Below, piece after piece: positions 1 through 11,228 of a DNA stretch of 64,000 nt; position 1 is the first letter of the stretch; every line of letters starts with the position of its first letter. The stretch is from positions 782,725-846,724 of the forward strand of contig QRDG01000532.1 of the NCBI GenBank assembly GCA_012064385.1, written 5' to 3'. The notes beneath the pieces are model-generated. The model saw only the letters and a program-made list of their open reading frames with translations, was not told the origin of the DNA and did not search any database. The position numbers and the translations under genes were made by a program. This DNA is from Puccinellia tenuiflora. Lineage: Eukaryota > Streptophyta > Magnoliopsida > Poales > Poaceae.

Positions 1-2400
1 GGATCGCTGCAGCCTGGAGCGTTTAGTGCGGGTGAGCTTCTTTTATTTTCTTCTCCGTAGGAAGACAGAAATGTGATATAACCATTGTGTTGCCTTGATT
101 TTGTGCAACTTGTGTGGGTGTTGGTTCACTCATGTGTACCACTGATCTTGGGGGATTTTATCTCATTTCATATTTGGTCTGTCGCGTCTGCATGTTTTAA
201 CTGAGAGCAAGACCTGAGCATGAACTGCATATTACTTGGTATTTTGCTGCTTTGTATTATAGTTTTTTTATTATTATTAGTTGCCTGAGAAATATCTAGA
301 ATGAAGTGTTAAATAAACCGTGTTAGTGCAGCTATAAAAGCACTTAAGAGGCCCATAATTATCTCATGTCAATATTGGTTGTCTCTTATGTGCTTTGCTA
401 TACATTGGTACAAGTAAATAAAAGCTTTGTTCAGTGTGATACAAAACCAGGGGGGGCTCACATTAGTGTTTTCTCATTCTGTAGTTCTGCTTTAATAATT
501 GGGTTGCTACTCTTCACTAAGAACATATATTCGTTTCCTTTTTTAATACTCCCCCCTCCTGTATATAAAAGATTAATACAAATTTATCTATTTGAATTAT
601 TGTATTCCATCTATGGAGTCGAATGGAATGAAATCATCTGCTTTCGGATCTTCGATGCCTCTATTTTCTAGCTATTGAGAATTGATATCTATGTGTTTCC
701 TTTTGTTGTTATTCTAGATTTATGGTTCTGATTTTGTGTTCTCCAATGAAGATCTTCAAAAATTCTGATTTTTATGTTTACACGCAATCGGGTGGATTCA
801 CCAATGGTCTTTGTTTACATAGATGCATCTTTTTTGTAGTAATTTGGATATTTTATTCACCAGACAAAGCCTATTTGCTATGTTTATAAACTAAACCTTT
901 TATGAGCTGCACATGACCATTTAATAGTTGTGTGTTTCTGACAAGGAATGCTTGATCAATTCCTTTTGTAGGTTCTCTGATTCTAAGCTATTTGTTTAAC
1001 AGGCTTCACAGAATACCTTAACACAAGATTGTTTGCTAGATATTACTGTATCACAAAGTTTATTTTCGTCATTGATTTGGCAGCAGAAAATCCTTTCATA
1101 ATATTTGTGTCTCATCTTTTGGGCTGAATGTTGAACCTATAAATCCACTCTTCTTTTGATGCCCTTACTCTATATGTGTTAATTACTCATCGTGCTTTGT
1201 CTTTATTCAACCTGTTTTTGCCAAACTGAATCATCTGTTGCTATTTTTGTTGAAACCAATATCCAACATTTTAATGGTCATTTATATGGTCCTTTGCTTA
1301 TAGTTTCAGTGGAGCATTTTTTTCCTTTTCATGTGATGAACCTACTTCTATATTCTTATTATCAAGGTAATAGATGTCTAGCCGATGGGCTGCCTGTTCA
1401 TGGTACACAATGAAGATATCATCGAGATCAACAAATTCCGAACAAGGTATAATAATCACACTATAGCTCTTCCACAACCCTGCTATAGTTTCTCCAGTAT
1501 GCATTTTTATAACGATAGCTCTCTGTTTCAGTCAACTAAATACTTTTCAGCCCACTGCACATGCCCATGTTCCACATACCATTTATCTACAGGCTCAAAT
1601 CAGAGCAAACTGGCCTACGCCACATGTTGCTTAGCTGAACATTCAAGCTTTCTGAAAATGAGGTACCACTCCAAGTCTCAAACTAATATAGGAAATCATG
1701 TTCCCCTCTAACGACTCTACTGCTTAGCATATGCTTAATACTGCTGTTTTCATTCATACGAAGCAGATATCTATGCACCGTCAAAATATCAAGAATTTCC
1801 TATGGTCTCCCAGATACTGTAAAAACATGATAGACCTGAAGTTAGCTACGATTTGTGCAATCATGATTGAATTGGTTAGTTCAGGTTTAATCATTAGCCG
1901 ATTATGATAGTTCTGCTTTAGATTGCATGCTTATATTCTATTTCATTAGCATGCTTCCATGTGTACAAACATATCTTTTTTTTGGGTTCCACCTACTTTA
2001 CCGTATGTTATTCTTCACTCCACCTTAGTGATAGATAGGGCTTACCATTTTAGAGTTGTTGGTTATACAAAACTCATCAGGTGTTTGAGATCCTATTTTC
2101 AAACTGATCGAAATTTATGTATTTGGTACTACTTCCATGTGGTCAAAACTTTTGTATTGAATGCAGTGTGCATTTCTATATAACTTTCCCCGTGTGCTTC
2201 AGCATTTATTTGATCTTCCTGTTCCTTAAGATTTTTATTGTATGATGCTGTGATTATTGATTTCATACATTATGAATAATGTTCTTTCAAATCTATAGAC
2301 CTGTGATCAAATACATAAGGATGATCTGTATAAATTGTGGCAACCACGGGCAAAAAATTCAAAGAACCAACAAGTGCTGCGCGGCGAGCCGCGCCGTTCG
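1..2400. other. T-rich stretch with no assignable gene
   Basis: The stretch is T-rich on the plus strand and looks like plant intron or intergenic DNA. A few short pieces flanked by GT/AG-like signals (for example about 1360-1445 and 1550-1660) could be exons of a gene extending left of the window, but no reading frame runs on and I recognise no protein. The open frames here are about 100 codons or fewer, as expected by chance in AT-rich sequence. I see no terminal repeats or target duplications. Confidence 0.4.
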
Positions 2401-2439
2401 AATCTAGTAGGTTACAGAACTTGGAGGGCAGGAAGCGTC

Positions 2440-2690
2440 CTGGAGAATATATGGAAATAATTCCAATCTAATCCATCATGTATGCTCTGACATGTATCAG
2501 ACCGGATGTCTCTTATGCTTTAAGCGTAAGCAACAAATATCAATCTGATCCGAGCAATGTCTACTGGGCGGCGGTTAAAAACATTCTGAAATACCTCAAA
2601 AGAAACAAAGGATTTGCTCCTTGTTTATGGAGGCGATGACGAGCTGAGAGTAAAATGTTACACTGACTCAGGATTTTAGTCTGATCCACG
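2440..2690 (+). pseudogene. Copia reverse transcriptase/RNase H scrap
   Basis: A plus-strand frame starting near 2475 reads SIMYALTCIRPDVSYALS followed by a stretch with YQSDPSN and NILKYLKR. This is the connection between reverse transcriptase and RNase H that is highly conserved in Ty1/Copia polyproteins. It runs to a stop near 2637, and an RNase H-like CYTDSGF follows in a shifted frame. No LTR, primer-binding site or other pol domain is nearby, so this is an isolated, decayed fragment of an unidentified Copia family. Confidence 0.8.
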
Positions 2691-2946
2691 ACTCCAAATG
2701 TTTTCATGTTCTAACATTCTATCTATCATTACTCTCGAAAAAAAAACATTCTATCTATCACTAGGATAAGCTTGTTAGGATGCCACTCATGTGACACATC
2801 TAATAGAAAAAAATAAAAGGCCAATAAAATTAGAACACATTACAGGTGAAGAAAAATTAGAACACATTAATTAGTGCGTGCGGTACTCATACATCTAGCT
2901 CCTAGTAGGATTGTAGAACAAAGGTATAGTAGAATGTAAGTACTAA

Positions 2947-3811
2947 GAGCATCTCCAACAGACGCGCTTCGGCGCCGCGCGCTATATTCTGTATCTAGCG
3001 CCAAAAAGCAGTTTTCGGGCGCGGCGCGCTGGTTCAGCTTTTCCAGCCACGCTATAGTTTAGCGTGCCGGAACGCAGCGCTCCAGCAGACGCCCAAAATT
3101 CCAGCGCGCGCGGCTAGACAATCGGAGTTTATCAACGACAACCGGGAACGAAGAGATCTATTGCTACGCTCAACAACCGGGAAGGGCGGAGGCTAGGATG
3201 GCAGATGCGCTTCCGGTTGCGGCGGCGCTTGGAAGGGCGGTGGCGGCGGTGCTTTCCTCACCCGCTTCGCAGCCGGTTCCCCCTTCTTCTCCTTCTGTGC
3301 CGGCCGCTTGGCGAGGACCTTGCGCGGCTGCGCAGCAGGCGCCCGCGCGACGCCGTCGACGGAGCTCGCCCGGGGCGCCATGAAAAGGCCGCGCGCGAGA
3401 GGAGCGGCGGCGCCGGTGGAGGTGGCAAATCCCGCGCTAGGGTTTGCGGCGGCGCCGGCGAGCGAGGGGTCGCGCAGGTAGGGAGGGGTCGGGGGGACGT
3501 CGGAGCGGCCGTCCATCGCCGGAATTTCGCCGGCGGCGGCGCGGGAGGGGCGAGGGCGGGAGAGAGATCGCGAGCGGCGGGAGATTTCAGCGGTAGTTGG
3601 GGATTTCGCGCGCGTTCTTCTTTTCCCCGCGCGCTGGACGGCACGCTGGAGGTTTGACGCCGACGGTACCGCTTCGTCCAGCGCGCTGGACGAATATACC
3701 GCGCGGCGATTTTATCGCGCGTCCGCTGGAGCACGAAAAACGGCCCCGCGCGCGGCAAAGGACCGGTATATGGCGCGCGCGGCGTTTTTGCAGCCGCTGT
3801 TGGAGATGCTC
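2947..3811. mobile_element. Non-autonomous PIF/Harbinger-type DNA transposon
   Basis: The element is bounded by perfect 15-bp terminal inverted repeats (GAGCATCTCCAACAG at 2947-2961 and its reverse complement at 3797-3811) and by a TAA target duplication (2944-2946 and 3812-3814). A 3-bp TWA target site is the hallmark of PIF/Harbinger transposons. The 865-bp interior is very GC-rich and carries no transposase. The duplicated locus near 13135 lacks the insert and shows the pre-insertion sequence. A minus-strand frame inside (3193-3516) resembles the N-terminal tail of the accessory ORF1 protein of such elements. Confidence 0.85.
3193..3516 (-). pseudogene. Proline/lysine-rich remnant of a Harbinger accessory ORF
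   Basis: The 107-residue frame begins MDGRSDVPPTPPYLRDPSLA, continues through an alanine-rich stretch, then has basic nuclear-signal-like runs (KRPAQKEKKGEPAAKRVRK) and a polyproline tail. From memory this resembles the disordered N-terminus of the SANT/Myb-like proteins encoded next to transposase in Triticeae Harbinger elements. The DNA-binding part is absent, so the frame is a truncated remnant at best. It overlaps a longer frame on the same strand (3258-3836) that runs past the element end and is a composition artefact. Confidence 0.4.
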
Positions 3812-3937
3812 TAAGTGAGAGGTTATACCCGATCACATATAATCAAGCATGCAAATTCCGTAAAATCATCTCTAGTAATAATGTTGAAATTAGCTTAATA
3901 CAACCGTGGATTTACTAACTGGACACTGGGTAGGCAG

Positions 3938-4671
3938 TTGCGTAGCAGTGGCCTGTGCGCTGCGCGCTCCGTCGATCTGCGCCTGCAGCTCGACGTCACT
4001 CACTGTTGCTTCCGGTTCCGACGGCCTCGTCCTTTCCGGCCGACGTCGGTAGGGCTCTTCGCCGTGCTGTCGGAGTTCTTGCACACGAAGTACACCACCA
4101 CCTGCGCCCAGGGCCGGGCCAGCAGGAGTGCGACCTGTGCGGCTGAGCAGGGCCTCATATTTTGGAGGGCCCGGAATTTTCGTATAGACCTGTACGCGTA
4201 TATTATTTTGGAGGGGAAAAACATAGAAGCCCAAGTGAAGGTTCGTCAGGTACTTGACGAGGAACCTGGGCACCTTGCGGAGGTCGCGCGTGACGGAGCA
4301 GGCGTCGCGGTCGGCGTCGGCGGGGAAGCCGGAGTAGCGGGGCGCGACGCAGAGGACGCAGAAGGCGGCGGAGCCGAGCGAGTGGAGGATTATGATGCAG
4401 AGGAAGGCGGCCTCCGCGAGGATGAAGGGGGCCCGGTTGTAGGCGAGGCGGACGAAGCCGGCGCTTCCGGCGTCGGAGGAGGCGGCGACGGCGTCGGAGA
4501 AGAGGTCGCGGGAGACGGCGACGTGGGAGAGCAAGGAGAGGGAGAACGTGACCACCATGCCGCAGAGGAAAGGGAATCCCGGGGGTGGGAGCGCACGACG
4601 CGGAGGGTCTCGCGGCAGATGCCGGCGAGCCCAAGCGCCCCGAGGGTGGCCTCCTCTGGGGCCTGTTCCAT
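3938..4671 (-). pseudogene. Multi-pass membrane protein pseudogene, copy A
   Basis: This is the broken paralogue of the gene at 13296-14344. The minus-strand ATG at 4671 opens with MEQAPEEATLGALGLAG and a RETLRVV motif, then loses frame in a CCCCCGGG tract about 120 bp downstream. The correct frame resumes with VVTFSLSLLSHVAVSR and a hydrophobic segment ending CVLCVAPRY. About 500 bp present in copy B are missing and replaced by about 130 bp of unrelated sequence (4108-4240), removing the middle membrane spans. The family is a plant-specific uncharacterised membrane protein that I cannot name. It carries the same frameshift position as copy B. Confidence 0.75.
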
Positions 4672-4965
4672 TGTTGACGAGGAGAAGAGTGGAGCAGTGG
4701 AGCTCAACTGCTCTGTTCGATCAAAGGGAGAAGAGACATTTACATGGGCGCAACACTATGCACACTTGCTATTTTCAGTGTTGCCTCATTTTTGTTAGTT
4801 ACTAAATCGAGTCACCTAATATTACATATCAAAGAAGAAATAATCTTCTTTAGCGAGAAATCGTGTCGAATTTTATTGTTGAGCCAGATACATATTGTAA
4901 TGACAGTTGGCAGCTACTCATCCACAATTTCTAAAAAATAATATCATATTTACAATTATAAAAAC
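4672..4965. repeat. 5' flank of copy A (duplicated module)
   Basis: This stretch lies upstream of the minus-strand pseudogene. Part of it (about 4730-4830: GTTGCCTCATTTTTGTTAGT and following bases) is also found at about 5880-5990 and 14470-14570. It is one of three copies of the same upstream segment and probably held the original promoter of the membrane-protein gene. No clear TATA box stands out. Confidence 0.6.
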
Positions 4966-5186
4966 CAGAATGCAAAACTCTTTATATTAGGTCCTACACA
5001 AAAATGAATATTTTCTTAGATTTAAAAGTGTGTATACTCAAATCATTGGGAGATGCGTTTTGGCTCCCGGGCTCATATGCTCTTGGTATATTTAAAAAAA
5101 AGGTAAAATTCTTTATACTAAGGTCTACAAAAAAAAATGATTTTTTTCATAGATTAAAAATGTGTATACTCAAATCAAAAGGAGAG
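4966..5186. repeat. AT-rich tandem duplication beside a hairpin MITE
   Basis: Two imperfect copies of an approximately 130-bp segment lie in tandem. Each contains a motif like GTGTGTATACTCAAATCA followed by a GGGAGATGCG/GGAGAGGCAT step and a CTCCCGGGCTCA/CTCCCGAGCTCA step. The second copy leads into the hairpin element at 5187. This looks like a partial duplication of the left arm of that element. Confidence 0.5.
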
Positions 5187-5524
5187 GCATTTTGACTCCC
5201 GAGCTCACATGCTCCTGCTAAATAAAATAATAAAGAAATAGAAAAATATTTCGAAAAAATCTGAAAAGAATTGGAGACAAACATATATAAGTTTTTCCCA
5301 CACGTGTAAAATATGGAATGAAATGATATTTTTTGTGCTCTTTGCAAAACAAAAAAACTAGTGCTTCCAAAATGCATATTTTGATCTCATTTTGGCCATT
5401 GATTTTGTATTTATATATGTTTGTCTTCAATTTTATTTAGAATGTTTTGAAATATTTTTTTATTTTGTTTTTTTAATATATCAATAGCATGTGAGCTCGG
5501 GAGTCAATGTGAAATTTTGCCCCA
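5187..5524. mobile_element. Hairpin (foldback) MITE, copy 1
   Basis: The left end TTTTGACTCCCGAGCTCACA is mirrored at the right end, where GCATGTGAGCTCGGGAGTCA is nearly its reverse complement. The arms keep pairing inward: ACAAACATATATAA near 5278 matches its reverse complement near 5410. The AT-rich sequence of about 340 bp is therefore one imperfect hairpin with no coding capacity. A close relative lies at 6209-6535. I could not fix a target duplication, so the superfamily is open. Confidence 0.65.
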
Positions 5525-5559
5525 AATCCACACACCTGCCATTTTTTGTTTAGCTCAGA

Positions 5560-5858
5560 ATACAAACATATTTCACATTAAGATTATGCACGCTCATTCT
5601 ATACATCACTGACGACATGCATGTTTTTTCTAGACTTTTGAAAACTTGTAAATATGATTTTAAATTACTTTTTTAGATAATGAGATCACTCGGCGGCCTC
5701 GGGAGGCAAAAATCTCCGCTCGAGAACACCATCCTATACCAGTTTCTAACAAACAAGACCAAATTTAAATGGCAACTTGCGGTAGCACGGAGAAACAGTC
5801 ATCCAAAACGAGCTCAGGAGTAATCTGAAAATCCGAACAGGTTGATACAAGGACTCGG
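5560..5858. repeat. Truncated copy of the GC-rich upstream block
   Basis: The sequence from the ATTATGCACGCTC motif to CTGAAAATCCGAACAG is also present at about 10075-10315, with its end repeated at 15225-15250. Here it stops abruptly at about 5858, where the other copies continue into a GC-rich region. It is fused instead to the upstream flank of the membrane-protein gene (GTTGATACAAGG, compare 14405). It is a rearrangement junction. Confidence 0.65.
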
Positions 5859-6150
5859 TTCGAGTGTCCAATGAACGGAAGAGACATTTACATAGACGCA
5901 ACACTCTGCACACTTGCAATTTTCAGTGTTGCCTGATTTTATTTAGTCATTAAACGAGTCACCTAATATTACATAATCACTAATGAAACATGTATTTAAA
6001 GTGTGCAATCTTAGCTAAAGTGTTGTTATTACAGATAATGAGGCAGACGGGCGATTCTAGAAGAAAAATTAGTGGGGCAAAACATTTGTACAAATCAGAA
6101 AATTTAGTACATATTTACAAAAATTATAAATGAATTATATCAAAATTTCA
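5859..6150. repeat. Third copy of the membrane-gene upstream flank, gene lost
   Basis: This corresponds to about 14405-14700 of copy B: GTTGATACAAGG, GTCCAATGAACGGA, GTTGCCTGATTTT and GTGGGGCAAAA occur in the same order. No membrane-protein coding sequence adjoins it. The array therefore once held at least three modules, and the gene body of this one was removed by the recombination seen at 5858. Confidence 0.6.
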
Positions 6151-6208
6151 GTCTTTGAGGTCGGTATATTTTTTCCGTGGATTTAAAAGTGTGTATACTC
6201 AAATCAAA

Positions 6209-6535
6209 GGGAGAGGCGTTTTGACTCTCGAACTCACATGCTCCCGCTAAACAAAATAATAAATAAGTAGAAAATATTATGAACAATTCTGAAAGAATTG
6301 GAGACAAACATATATAAGTTTTCCACACACGTGCAAATTATGGAATGAAATGATATTTTTGTGCTCTTTGCAAAAAAAAAAAAATCGGTGTTTCAAAAAT
6401 GTGTTTTTAGATCTCATTTTGGCCACTGATTTTGTATTTATATATGTTTGCATTCAATTTTCTTCAGAATGTTTTACTATTTTTTTCAATATACCAAGAG
6501 CATGTGAGCTTGGGAGTCAATGTGAAAATTTGCCC
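6209..6535. mobile_element. Hairpin (foldback) MITE, copy 2
   Basis: This is a close relative of the element at 5187-5524. It has the left end GGAGAGGCGTTTTGACTCTC, the same central motifs (ACAAACATATATAAG, TGGAATGAAATGATATTTT) and the mirrored right end GAGCATGTGAGCTTGGGAGT. It is AT-rich and non-coding. It lies just before the Mutator-like element. Confidence 0.65.
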
Positions 6536-7375
6536 TAAATCCCCACACCTGTCATTTTTGTTTAGCTCAGAATATAAACATATTGTCTATTCATCAGCTA
6601 GCTGAATTTGGATTTGGCCATAAGTTAGATTTTCCTGTACGTTTCATTTGATTTTCGTTTTCCCTCATTCCTCTGCTGATCGCTCTTCAGGCCCTTTTGA
6701 TTCAACCGGTTTTTTTCAGCGAAGGAAAAACCACAAGCCTGCTTTGATTTCTGCATTGATTTGTGGGCCTCTCAGGAAGTAGGAACATGGGCTTCAGTGT
6801 AACTAGATTCTTCCGGTTTTTTCTTCCAGCGTAGAACAGCGAAAAAGGGACATGAAAAGCATGATCATGATATATACATAGCATTGTAGAATAAAATTAC
6901 GGATCAGATTTGATGTGACACTAACCTCAAATCAACCACATTGATGAACTGCCCCCATTTAGTAAAAATTCTGATGATGATGCACAATGGAGGCTGAAAA
7001 AATATTAGTGACCTGCTGCTCCACAATTCTGTTCACGCTATTTCACATGAGAAGAGAACTTACCGATACAAAAAGTGAAGGGGAGATGCTATTTCTGCCA
7101 CTCTCTTGGTCTGTTCACAATATTATCTAAAAAAGTACTTCTGCGTGATTAGGATTGGGCAAATGAGCATACGTATTAAACACAATCAAGAGCAAAAACT
7201 GATAAAGATTACTACAAGACAAAACACTCATGGTCCCCCTCCTCCTTCTTCCGGGCTTGGGACCGGCTATGCATCTTAAGAAAGAATCGCATAGGCGGAG
7301 TTAACCCACAAAAAAACCCTTACCCTCTGCAATATTTTTTTATAGAAATAGAAAATATGGAGAATGATGAACAAA

Positions 7376-8190
7376 TCATACTAAAGAGTGAATAAAATAA
7401 GAATGAGAAATAAGTTTGAAAACTGAAGATTGAGACTGAAAAATAAAAGAAAAAAACTGAAGACGAAAATGACTACTGAAGATTGAGATGAGAAGGCCAG
7501 AACTGAAGATTGAGAGTGAAAAAATAAATGAAAATAACTGAGGACGAAAATGACTACTGAAGATTGAGAAGAGAAGACCAAAACTGAAGATTGAGATTGA
7601 AAAAAAAAATGAAAATAACTGAGGACGAAAATGACTACTGAAGGTTGAGATGAGAAGGCCAGAACTGAAGATTGAGACTGAAAAAATAAATGAAAAAAAT
7701 GAGCGCGAAAATGAATACTGAAGATTGAGAAGAACAAAATGAGTAAATATAATGAAAAAATGAAGAAATAAGAGAAGACTGAGAAACTGAATAAATGAAT
7801 AAGAAACTGAATAAATGAATAAGAAACTGAAGATAAATGAGGACAACAAGGAAGAAAAGAACGAAGATAAGAGAATGAGAATAAGAGAATGACAACAATG
7901 AAGAAATGACTGAAGATAAGAGAATGAGAATGAGAATAAGAGAATGAGAATGAGACTGAAGAATGAAGGTAAATGAGGACAGATTTATAAGAAATAAGAG
8001 AAGAGTGAGAAAATGAAGAAAATAAAATTGATAAGAGATTAAATGAGGAATAACAATGAAGAATGAAGATAAGACAGAGAAACTGAAGGTAAATGAGGAC
8101 AGAACTGAAGATAGAACTGAGGAAATCAATGACCAAACACAAAGACTACAAAAATGACTACTGAAGATTGAAAAAATGCTGAGTTCATAT
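7376..8190. repeat. A/G-rich minisatellite with an 80-81 bp unit
   Basis: AACTGAAGATTGAGA recurs at 7421, 7501, 7582 and 7663, giving four units of 80-81 bp that share GACGAAAATGACTACTGAAG. To the right the array grades into shorter A/G-rich repeats (GAATGAGAATAAGAG-like) up to about 8190. The plus strand is almost free of pyrimidine runs. Because 81 is divisible by three, the minus strand stays open for 253 codons of repetitive Phe/Ser/Leu, which is a by-product and not a convincing gene. Confidence 0.85.
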
Positions 8191-8576
8191 CACTTTAAGC
8201 TTGCCGCATAGAAATGAACATGACAATCACCACATCCCATTTTACCAAAAAAAAGGATCATTAGCAGATGTAAAAAAAACAAGCCACGATATCATGTTTT
8301 TTGAGTGTTATAATTCGAATTAAAACTAGAAAATGAGATTACATATTACACATGAATGAACTGTAAATTCGAAAAATCAACCTTCCCCTATATACAAATG
8401 TGTTGCCGCATATGGTTCTCTGTGCCTAGTAGATATTCATGAAACAAACTTACAAGATCGAAATCAACATTCCCATATAAAACAAAAATGCAAAAAAATA
8501 GAAATGAGCTACTGGAAAATCTGGGTCCAGCCACTGAATCTTTTAGTTACGCCACACATCTCGAGTGAATCTGGTT

Positions 8577-9410
8577 TCCAGTCAATACATCTACATTAAT
8601 CACAGGGGGCTAGCTAAAAAAGCAAATCCACTAGCAAAAAGCCATTTGCACTACTGAAAAGCTACACTAACTAAAATGCGGGAGGGACATAGGGCGCCAC
8701 GAATAACTGACATGAACTCCCCTACAAATTCTCTACGCACAAAACTTGCACCAAATTCCTCCCCCATTAACCTAGATCAAGCATGCGCCATACAGACAAA
8801 CAAGCGCGGGACGACAGACGCAGAAACATAGAAAAGGAGATGGACGAATCACGCGTACCGTTCCCCTTGGCGGCGCCGCCCAATCCTGCCACCGCCTCGA
8901 TCCAGATGTCTCTCGATGTGAGCTGCATCGTGGGAGCAGCTGCTCCTCCGGCTTCCTCTGAACCCCATATCCGCGCTATTCCAGTCATCTGGTTCCAGTC
9001 AAAATACATCTACATATCTCACGGGGACTACCTAAGCAAATCCATTAGAACTTGGCTACTGAAAAAGCTAGACTAACAAATGAGGGGAAACATGGGGCCA
9101 CCAAAAAAACTGAAGGAAAATATGTTTCAAAATCCATGAACTCCCTGCCATTCACAACGCAGAAAACCTGCGCCAAAAAGGGATTAATCCCAGATCTAGC
9201 GTGCGCCCTACAAACAAGCAACCGTGGACGACAAGCGCATGAACATATAAAAGAGATTGACGAAGCACACATACCGTTCCCGATGGTGCCTGCGCCCGAT
9301 CCTGCCACCGCCTCGATCTAGTGGTCTCCCGGTGAGAGCTGCATCGTGGGAGCAGCCACTCCTCCGGCTTCCTCTGAGCACCATCTCCATGCTATTCCAG
9401 TCCTCGCACC
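8577..9410. repeat. 417-bp tandem duplication inside the Mutator-like element
   Basis: Two diverged copies lie head to tail (about 8577-8993 and 8994-9410). CCAGTCAA, the AGCAAATCCA region, GCGCC-ATACA, CCTGCCACCGCCTCGATC (8885 and 9301) and CTCCTCCGGCTTCCTCTGA recur in the same order. Small open frames exist on both strands but do not stay aligned between copies. The duplication therefore looks non-coding. Confidence 0.75.
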
Positions 9411-10004
9411 ACCCACCCCCCCGGTGAACTCCCCGTCCGGCCGTTTCCGCTCCGCCGACGAACACGAGGTACCTGAGATAGGGAGAATGATGGAGAATGA
9501 GGAAACTGACAAGGGCATATCCCTCCTCCAGCCACCGCCTCCCACCACCGCCCCGACAAAATCCCTCCAGCGAACTCCTCCCAGAAGATGTGGCGGGAGG
9601 AGAGGCGCGCTGCCGGCGGCAGGAGCTTTGACGAGCGGAAAGAAAGCAGTACCAGGGGAGGCGGCGGTAGGCTGAGGTGGGGGATGGCAGCGGGACCGGC
9701 ATGCGGATGTCGGCGAGGGGAGCGACGCTGGGCCGTCGGCGAGGAGCGGCGCACGGACGCCGGGGAGGAGCGGCGCGCGGCTGCCCTCTCGTCACAGGCG
9801 ACACGGGAGGCGAAAAAGGAAACAAAGGGGAATGAGGTGGGGGACGGACACGTTGACGCGGCACGACTCCCCAAATTCAAAAATAAAAATGAGCGGAGAA
9901 GAAAAAAAAACAATGAAAAAACCGGAAAAAAAACCGGTGGTGACTGACGGACGCTAGAACGATGAGGCGCAGAGATTAGTGCAAACGAAAAGAGAATGAA
10001 CGGC
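9411..10004. other. GC-rich right half of the Mutator-like element
   Basis: This is GC-rich sequence with overlapping open frames on both strands (for example 9588-9947 plus and 9208-9864 minus). Its composition (runs of GAGG/CGGCG) and lack of a recognisable protein suggest captured or promoter-like DNA. I see no transposase motif. A captured host 5' region is possible but not shown. Confidence 0.4.
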
Positions 10005-10071
10005 TGAAAAGGTGACTTATGGCCAAATGAGATTTCAGCTAGCTGAAGAATAGGAAAAGTGAAAACATATG

Positions 10072-11228
10072 TCACATTGAGATTATGCACGCTCGTTCGT
10101 TCGTCACTGACAACATGCATGATTTTTTTTCTAGGCCTTTGGAGAACTTGTAAATATGATTTTAATTTTATTATTAAAATAACGGGATCACTCAGCGGCC
10201 TCGGGAGGCAAAAATCTCCACTCGAGAACTGAGGAGACCAAATTTACATGGCAACTTGCAGCAGCACGGAGAAACAGTCATCCAAAACGAACTGAGGAGT
10301 AATCTGAAAATCCCAACAGTGGCAACGCAGGGCGGGTGTTGACCGCCGGCCCGACGTCGGCGGCCACCGGCCAGTCCACCACGCAGGCTCCTCTCCTCCG
10401 TATCCACGACGTACGCGGTGGTGGACGCAGCAGGGCAGGAAGCTTCGTGCCGGCCTCACACCGCACGGACGGCCGTTCTGCGCCCAAAGCGGAGCCCCTG
10501 CTTGCCCAGTTCAGCAAACAAGAGACACCACCAGCCCACCACGTTCGTGCCGTGGTGGCTCCCAAGATGAGTTGCCGATATCGGCAAGGCCCCCGGACTC
10601 ACTGGACCACGCCCCCGGCTCCGCCAGGCCGTGGAATCGTTGCCGTTTCCGGCGAAAGAAAGCCACTGCACAGTAGACGCGACCCCATGTGATTCGGTCC
10701 GTCCATTCATTGACCCGTCGCTCAGCCAGCCACGGGAACGTCAGGTCGCTCGCTCGCCGGAATAAACAGAGAAAGGCGCCTCCTCCGTCACGGTGGGTTG
10801 CTGCACAAACCGCGTTGCCACTCCGCGGCCTACTACTCTGAATAAAAACAAACTCTCTTTTTTTTTTTTTTTGACAACAATGGTAAACTCTGGCTACTAA
10901 CCCACGGCTTCACGGGGCTCTAGCAATCGGCAACGCGCCGTACGTGTAAAATCCGCTTGGAACGAGCAGCCATCAGTGACTGCTCGCCTGGAGAGGTACA
11001 CAAGAGAAGATAGCGATGTCCCGATCCATGGCCGGCCAGTGGCAGTGGACGGCCAGTTTGGCCATGGTTCTATTTCACAAAACGGAACCGACCGGTTTAG
11101 GATAGCGGACGTGGATGGCGACGGCCTTGAGGCCAAAAATGCCATGCGCTTTTGACTACCGATAGAGTGAGTGCAAAGACCGATGGGAGATAAAGGCTTT
11201 TTACATCGTCATGACAAGCCGTGGTGCT
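10072..11228. repeat. GC-rich duplicated block P1
   Basis: This block is matched by 15160-15885 (P2) and, in its left part, by 5560-5858. Shared landmarks are CTGAGGAGTAATCTGAAAAT, GACGTCGGCGGCCACCGGCC, CCGTGGAATCGTTGCCGTTT, CAGCCAGCCACGGGAACGTC and GAGTGAGTGCAAAGACCGAT. P1 has about 130 bp (10999-11125) absent from P2. Open frames are not conserved between copies because of indels, so it is probably regulatory or other non-coding DNA that once lay upstream of the membrane-protein gene. Confidence 0.6.

Larger units (their letters stand above)
6585..10062. mobile_element. Mutator-like element with TIRs of about 48 bp
   Basis: The left end TCTATTCATCAGCTAGCTGA, continuing to TTTGGCCATAAGT, is mirrored at 10005-10053 (reverse complement TCCTATTCTTCAGCTAGCTG, continuing to TTTGGCCATAAGT). 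Flanking 9-mers AAACATATT (6576-6584) and AAACATATG (10063-10071) differ at one base. The related uninterrupted site at about 5560 reads AAACATATT before TCACATT, which supports a 9-bp Mutator-type target duplication. The 3.48 kb interior has no transposase. It holds an A/G-rich minisatellite, a 417-bp tandem duplication and a GC-rich right end. Confidence 0.75.

Noticed and set aside
3258..3836. 192-codon minus-strand frame
   Set aside because: It runs out of the Harbinger element into host DNA and is Arg/Pro/Ala-rich owing to GC content.
7381..8142. 253-codon minus-strand open frame
   Set aside because: It is the translation of a purine-rich minisatellite with an 81-bp period; the residues are a repeating Phe/Ser/Leu string with no domain.
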